Part shown: positions 57,601 through 64,000 of the stretch, one piece after another
How the letters are laid out: every line of letters starts with the position of its first letter
Position numbering within the stretch: position 1 is the stretch's first letter
DNA from: Atopsyche davidsoni
Taxonomy: Eukaryota; Arthropoda; Insecta; Trichoptera; Hydrobiosidae
Assembly: GCA_022113835.1 (NCBI GenBank)
Contig: JAILWY010000023.1
Location: forward strand, 5,022,001 to 5,086,000
Reading direction: 5' to 3'
Length of the DNA stretch: 64,000 nucleotides
The notes under the pieces: generated by a model
What the model saw: only the letters and a program-made list of their open reading frames with translations
Databases searched by the model: none
What the model was told of the DNA's origin: nothing
Made by a program: the position numbers and the translations under genes

Positions 57601-60600
57601 GTATCGGGATTCATCAAAGTGAACTTTTAGGCAGTTGCTTCCAGCCTTTAAATTGTCTCTGGTGTCCAACCGGACACAAGAGGAAGTCCATTACCTGGCG
57701 AATCGTGTCATTTAATTAATTTAATTGTCACTTTATTTTTCTATGTCGAAAATTGATTTTTTTACAGAGTATTGAAAAACCTTAAAATTATATATATTTT
57801 TTTTATCATTTAATTAACGTCCATTTTCAGGGTAAAAATAAAATAAGTAAAAATAAGAATGATCTGTGTTAGAAACGTTTTCTTAGTAGAGGGATGTTTC
57901 ATAGAACCAGGACTTAAGTAAACTTACTGATTCACTTTAGATTGATAAATGATTTTCCAACGTTACGGTCGGCTGAATTCTACGGAAGCTGCACTACAAG
58001 CTACAAAGAGAAAGATTGCTACGAGTCATGTTGATATTGTTAATATCGGTTTTATATCACGTAGATAGCACGGAGATCATTTAAACGATTTTTAACTGAA
58101 CTGCCTTTAAAGGTGCGTAAAATGTATGGTCTGGTAACTACTTTTATGGAAATATAACATTTTTGGACATCTAACTATCTTCAATCTCCAAATCTTTTCT
58201 CTCTTTTGATATGCCATAAATAATAACAAGATTTTCAATATTATTAAGTAAACTTTTTAATCTGCTTTTATTACGGAATTTACAAAATCATAGAAGATTA
58301 AAAAAACCGCATCATTCGCACACATAACAAATATAACAATGCCTGATTACTACACCTGAATATTCGAGATTATTAAAATCATAATGTTAAATTATTGGTT
58401 TATTTATTGTTATTGTTAGTTTTTTACTACGTAGTAACTTAAATGTCACGTCTGGAGATTGTGTGGTCGCTCCAAGACAAAGAGCCACTCTTGTAGCGTG
58501 TCCGGCTAAGATTGATTCTCTTAAGACGATAGGGGACATACAATGTAGGATAAAAGCTTAATTTAATTCTGAATTATTTAATACTTTAAGAAGCTTTGGA
58601 GGAGCTTAGAGATTGATGGTGATTGGACGTTAGCCTTAATCAGATTTTTTAAAAATCAATTCTAAAAATAAATATTTTAAACAAATTAGAAAAAAATACT
58701 TGGTAGTAGTGGTATTTCAATTTCAATATATAATAATTATAAAATACTTTATATTAAAGTATAAACATTCAATTTATATTTATCTAGTGATAAAAATATA
58801 CATAGATAAAATGAGTGTATCGAATTGGTAGTTCGTTTTATATTAATTTGCCTTGAATTTATTATTCTTTGACGATAAAACCTGTACTTAAGATCTAGGT
58901 TTCTACATTTAGCGCTTTCGATGTACTAGATTATATTATTAATACTTGTAGTAGTGAATATAACAGATATTACGAAATAACACCTAAACGCAAGTAATTT
59001 AAATAACAATTTGCTATTAAAATATGTTGTGAATTTGACTACGAATCTATTTAAAAATTGTATTTGCCTTTGTTTCTTGCCAAATGTAACACACAGAAAT
59101 AAAAATATTTTCATCAAAAGATAGGATAGATTTTGGTAGCAATGAAAATCTGCCAAGTATAGAATCATATTAAAAATAACAAGGACATAAAATAAAAATT
59201 TCGCCGGGGACCTTACCAATAACGGTTTACGATATCATAAAGACAGTTAAAAAGGTCTAGTGTCAATACGCGGGATACATTACTTTTTTTAACACTCCAA
59301 ATAATATAGAATAAATATCTCCGTTATCGTGTTCGTATATACTTCTGCGAGTCGTAAGTTTTTTTTTATCACATGTGTACATAGTTAAAATTTTAAACCT
59401 TCACATCAGAATTTTAAGAGATTAATTTTCCAACTTTTTTATACTTGACTATACATATTTACTTAAAGGTTTTTCTATTTGTTAACAGAAAAATGTCTTC
59501 CTCGTTTTAAAACAAAAACTTATAATTGCTTAGTAAAAAATTGTGTCATATTTTTTAAAAAGTACAAGTAATAAACCATACGCTTTCAGTTTGACAATTT
59601 TTTTAAAACCAATAAAATTATAAGTAAAGCAATATATGTTCAAAAGTTATAAAACTTTTAGGAAAGCCCAAAAAATTTATTATAAGGAAGATTAAAATTT
59701 TTCTAAACAGAATTTTTTTTCATTATATTCGTTAGTCTGAAACCAAAAATATTAAAAAAAACCGTCCATGTTGAGTACTTTTCCGATAGTAATCCAATCT
59801 ATAGCAGATACTCACAAAATTTTTATATCATTACTTTTCATCAAGTGAACTGCTGAAAATGTAATGAAACGTTTCAGTATTCTATGTTGAGTTTGTTTTA
59901 CCAAAACTCTCGACGTTCTGCGAAATATCTGCAGGACTTGAAAGACTCCTTTGATATTAGTTGAAGTATTTACTCACAATAATAACCAGAGCCCGAGGAG
60001 TGAAGGGAGAACCCGCAAGTTACAAGGGCGCCACTCGAGTCTACTGTAATTTGGGCTTGGACTGCGCCGAAGAGAATTCGATACGATTACTTCAACTTTG
60101 GCCCTTTGCGATTCTTCGTCCCTAATTTAAATACCCAAGTATATTTTAGTTCGTATTTTAATTATAAACGCGGATAGCTTCCAAACCTAAAACACTTGGT
60201 ACAGTTGCTAAATATCTGTGAGAATAATTTGGATAATATCAAATATTATCAATATTTAATATATTCTAAAACTACTACTATGTCTTCGTAGTGCTTTTCA
60301 AATTCGTACATTATCCAATTATTTACTAGATTTTTCTCATGTTTACCCTAAAACAGCTTTTATAATTGATTATCACCCGGTTACGCATAGTATCTGTATG
60401 TGACTGTAAACTCGGTAACAATTACAATGATGAATGGTAAATGTTTGTGTTTGTATGCTTTATCTACTTTAAGTTGTACTTGAGTTGTCATTCCAGAACG
60501 CTACAGTCAAAGTAAATAATTTTTAATCTCACAAACAACATTCCGAAATACAAACAATAGGACTTGGCTATCTCCGCTTCAAAATATACATGATAACAAC

Positions 60601-63600
60601 CCCGTCCTTTGGTCCTAAATCGTTAGAAATTATAAGTTGATACAGGTGTGTAGCATCTGTTTTCCAGTGTGAAATAAAGCACACAAAAGAGAACTTTCCA
60701 GCACTAGTATCATCATCATGTATTCATTAGTTTTGAGTTAGGTAATAATATTAACCTATCCTCATTTATAATGAACCTTCTTGCATCAACACATCTATAT
60801 AAACCAAGATCTTACTGCCGGAAAGCAAATATACAACTCAATAAACCACAACGTGGCTTCATCACAAAACTTATTTGATGAAAACTAAAACAGTTTATAA
60901 GCCTATACTACAAAAACAAATGTCTGCGAAACAAAAAGAAAAACACAGATTTTTTTTATTTTACACTAATTTACTAACGATACTCAGATTTTTCTAAGGG
61001 GAAAATATTATTCCTAAGAAAATTATTTCCTTGTTATGATCTAAATCATTGTGTAGGTATTTAATTTCACTATCGGACGTTGGGTAATTGATTAATTCTG
61101 TTGTGTCCACGGCCTTGTGCTACACTCGCTGAAGGTCGTAAATTACTCTCCACACTTTGTATTTTGTTTTCCTTCGCGCTCAGAGATTTCGACATCATTA
61201 GTAATGCGAGAAGGCGATCGTTACCATCTGAAACCTCATTATTGCCATCTCGGGAAGGGAAAAATTGTCCATGTGACGCTTTCTGAATATTACCACCGGC
61301 TCCGTAAATTTATTAAGAACGCCGTAAATTATCTCGAGTATTCTTAAAACACGGCGCTTACAAAATATTATTTTTCGGATAATCCGCATTCGTTTTTCGT
61401 TGAAACATAAAATTTTAAGCTTTTATTTTCGCTCACGCTTTTTAAAAATTAAAAAAAAAATATTTTTATTCATTACTTACGATGCCCAAGTTACCTTATC
61501 TTTGGTTATTCTCATAAAAAGTTAAGCAATATTTTATAAGATATTTTTATTTGTAAACGTGCAAATCTTAGATACAAAACCTAACCATGTAAAATTAACA
61601 ATTTGGTTTTTCTAAAACTTTAAGTTCAACAGCTTTAATACTTTGCATACGTATCGCTTATTCACAAAAAAAATTGATTTAGGTAAGTGTGCTGTACGAA
61701 ATGAGTTTAAATTGTACTCATAAAATTAACTGACTATCAAAATTTTTATCAGAGTTGTGCGATAGTACAATTTCACAAAATAAAACTCCCCAATTTGTGT
61801 TCTGCTGTAGGTGAGCAAATGCAGCGACCCTTTTACCTATAAAATTTATGACAAGATAAGAAAACTCCCGCAAACTTTTGCAAACACCAGAGAGGCCTCT
61901 GCGGGTCACGTGGTTCCGGACTTCCGGCTTCATTTGTACCGGAACTTGGTGGGGGTTAATGTCTAGGGGTTGGGCTTTCATGATAAGTGAGGCAGTTTTT
62001 GCGGGTATTGTCATATATCTCCGGTGTGCGCGTTATGAGTGTGTTGTCTGCACTTTGGGACTTATATGTGTGTTGCTGATGTTTTTATGCGTGAACATAC
62101 CAAGATATGTACATTTAAATTGTTTTGATCGCTGTTGGAAACCGTACATAGCTTGCCAAAAAACCTTTAAAATTAAAAAAATATTTAGAATTCGTATTTT
62201 ATTATTTTGATTGTTTTTTCAGGTACATAGAATCCTAAAAGTTTTCTGAATTATGATTTTGTTATATTTATTTTATTTTAAAGCAGATTATTTTCTAACA
62301 GACGATATATATAAAATGACAGTTTTCACTAATAATATATAATTAAAGCCATTTATATATCTAGAACTACACGAATTTCCTATGGTGTTGAAAAAAAACC
62401 AAATGTTTCACAGCATTGAATATGAATATGTTTGTCATTGAATGTAGAAAATCAAGTACTTATATGTTATATATTAGCTGAGATAATGTTTTACATATTA
62501 TAATCCATTCAAAGAAAGTGATTTAATATTCACAAAATACATGGATTTTTTAACTTTTTTTTTGCTGTTAAAAAGTTCACTGTCAATATTTTTTTATTAT
62601 TATATCAGAAGTGTTAGTAATATGTATTATGTTCGGAATTATCAAGTGAACCGTTTACGTAATAGAGAGGTTTCTAATCAGGCGAGGATTTTCCTTAGAT
62701 AGGCTTTCATTCATAACAACTCCACTGAATATAAATTAATATTAATTGAATATATGTCAGGTTAAATAAAACAAAATGATAATTTTGCAATTATATTTCA
62801 TGAGCATTATTTATTACATATCGTCTTCACATAAAAATAATTGGAGTATCAATAAAAGTCGAGCTTCAGACCTGTGAATTTGCGGACACTCTATTTGTTT
62901 ATTAAAGTAAACACTGCTTTTAATTAATTGTCTAAATATGTGCATTGTATAATATATATAGAGGCGCCTCGCTTATTTTAGGAACAAACACTGTCTTTTA
63001 CTAACAAACGATTTAAGTGTTTATCCAACTCAAATCCCCCACAGCAGTGCCTCCGCCTGCAGTCTCAGTCGTTAGCCTCAGGTAATGAATGCCTATTTAC
63101 AAACAAGATTCGCTTAGAAGCGTGAGAGCTTCGAATAAAATATTAGCTCTTCCTAAACAAGAGGCTGCGACGGTATTAGCATAATGCCGTAGAATATTCA
63201 AAAGAATTTATATTACCAGAAAGCACACCCCGAGAGAAGAGGTGCTTACAAGTTCTTTTCTGCACGTAGTTACTTGTGAAATACCATTAATATATAATAA
63301 ATTCTCCCAACACTCGTATTACCAACTGTTTAGTAAAAAAAGTATTTATCAAGCACGATAAATAAGGTATATTGATGTTCCATCTTTATCAAATTGTTTG
63401 ATAGTTAGTGAGATAAACGACTCTTAATAATCTCTCGCTAATTGTGTTGAGGTCGTTAAAATTCGTCGTCTAATTAGGTGTGCGATTAGAAATATATTTG
63501 AGTAATAGTTAGATATGTGTAATAATTAAAATATTATTAAATGCAAATTATTTTTTTTAACTCGTGGAGACTCTCCAGACTAAGAGACATTTCGAATGAA

Positions 63601-64000
63601 ACACTCAATTTGATTTAACGCGATTGCCCTGGGACGGTGGACAGTTTCAATGCATTAGCGTATTACGAGCGGCACTCGAGACATTAACAGTATTGCCAGT
63701 GCGGCAATAATAGGCTCTGTCGCCTCCTGCAGCCCCCGTTAATGTCGGGAGGCTGTTCAGCGCTACTGCCGAGCAGGAGAGAGTCATCAATCCAAACTGC
63801 CACTACGCGTTTCTTCTGTATTTTTAAATTTCTCGGCCATAAAGTGAAGGATCCCTAAATAAAGTGTATTATTGCAGGAGGAAGCGCCTCCTGTAGTCAA
63901 AATGAATTATGTTGGCACAGTCGTGTAAGATAAACAATTTCACAGTTCGCTTCATTAAAGCTACGTTTATTGCGCCTTTTCTTGCCGTTTTATTCCATCA
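54676..64000. other. Non-coding DNA to the end of the window
   Basis: No gene supportable. TA-rich simple sequence lies at about 55105-55150. GC-richer patches occur near 58440-58540, 60000-60110, 61080-61280, 61890-62040, 63030-63190 and 63620-63800. The last two are relatively extended and not obviously repetitive, which makes them candidates for conserved non-coding elements. Open frames at 58926-59219 and 61718-62210 show no family signature. Confidence 0.45.

Overview
The window looks like insect nuclear DNA, possibly hemipteroid, but I cannot place it more closely. It is strongly AT-rich, full of simple (TA)n runs, and carries tRNA-derived SINE fragments, foldback elements and a hAT-type DNA transposon. 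Coding sequence is very sparse. I can support only two coding features, both on the + strand, and neither resembles prokaryotic or organelle coding.

Region by region: 1-15.2 kb is non-coding, with one foldback element (about 1472-1712), a tRNA-SINE-like piece (about 5.1 kb), a linear copy of the first repeat family (about 6.84-7.02 kb) and a 128-bp TA microsatellite (13.0 kb). At 15512-15741 lies one internal exon of an ionotropic glutamate receptor of the NMDA subunit-2 type. A long hairpin-forming element, bounded by a 12-bp target duplication, sits just upstream of its 3' splice site. From 15.7 to 46.9 kb I see only non-coding DNA: a partial tandem duplication (24.67-26.06 kb), SINE pieces, a perfect-looking foldback element (29.12-29.36 kb), and a 1.6-kb hAT element (37154-38778) with an 8-bp target duplication, an internal SINE palindrome and a 51-bp minisatellite.

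At 46905-48302 lies an uninterrupted 465-codon gene for a secreted/lysosomal serine carboxypeptidase (family S10, CPVL / vitellogenic carboxypeptidase-like). The catalytic Ser and Asp are present but the catalytic His is Leu, so it is probably a pseudoenzyme. From 48.3 kb to the end there is no supportable gene, only repeat remnants, microsatellites and short GC-richer islands.

The receptor exon is not a terminal exon and no further receptor exon was recognised downstream. The simplest layout is therefore that the carboxypeptidase is nested, in the same orientation, inside a receptor intron longer than 48 kb. The two genes have no evident functional link. No new multi-gene system was found. 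The most noteworthy items are the His-less carboxypeptidase, the foldback element abutting the receptor splice site, and the recurrence of palindromic (arm-to-arm) forms in several repeat families.
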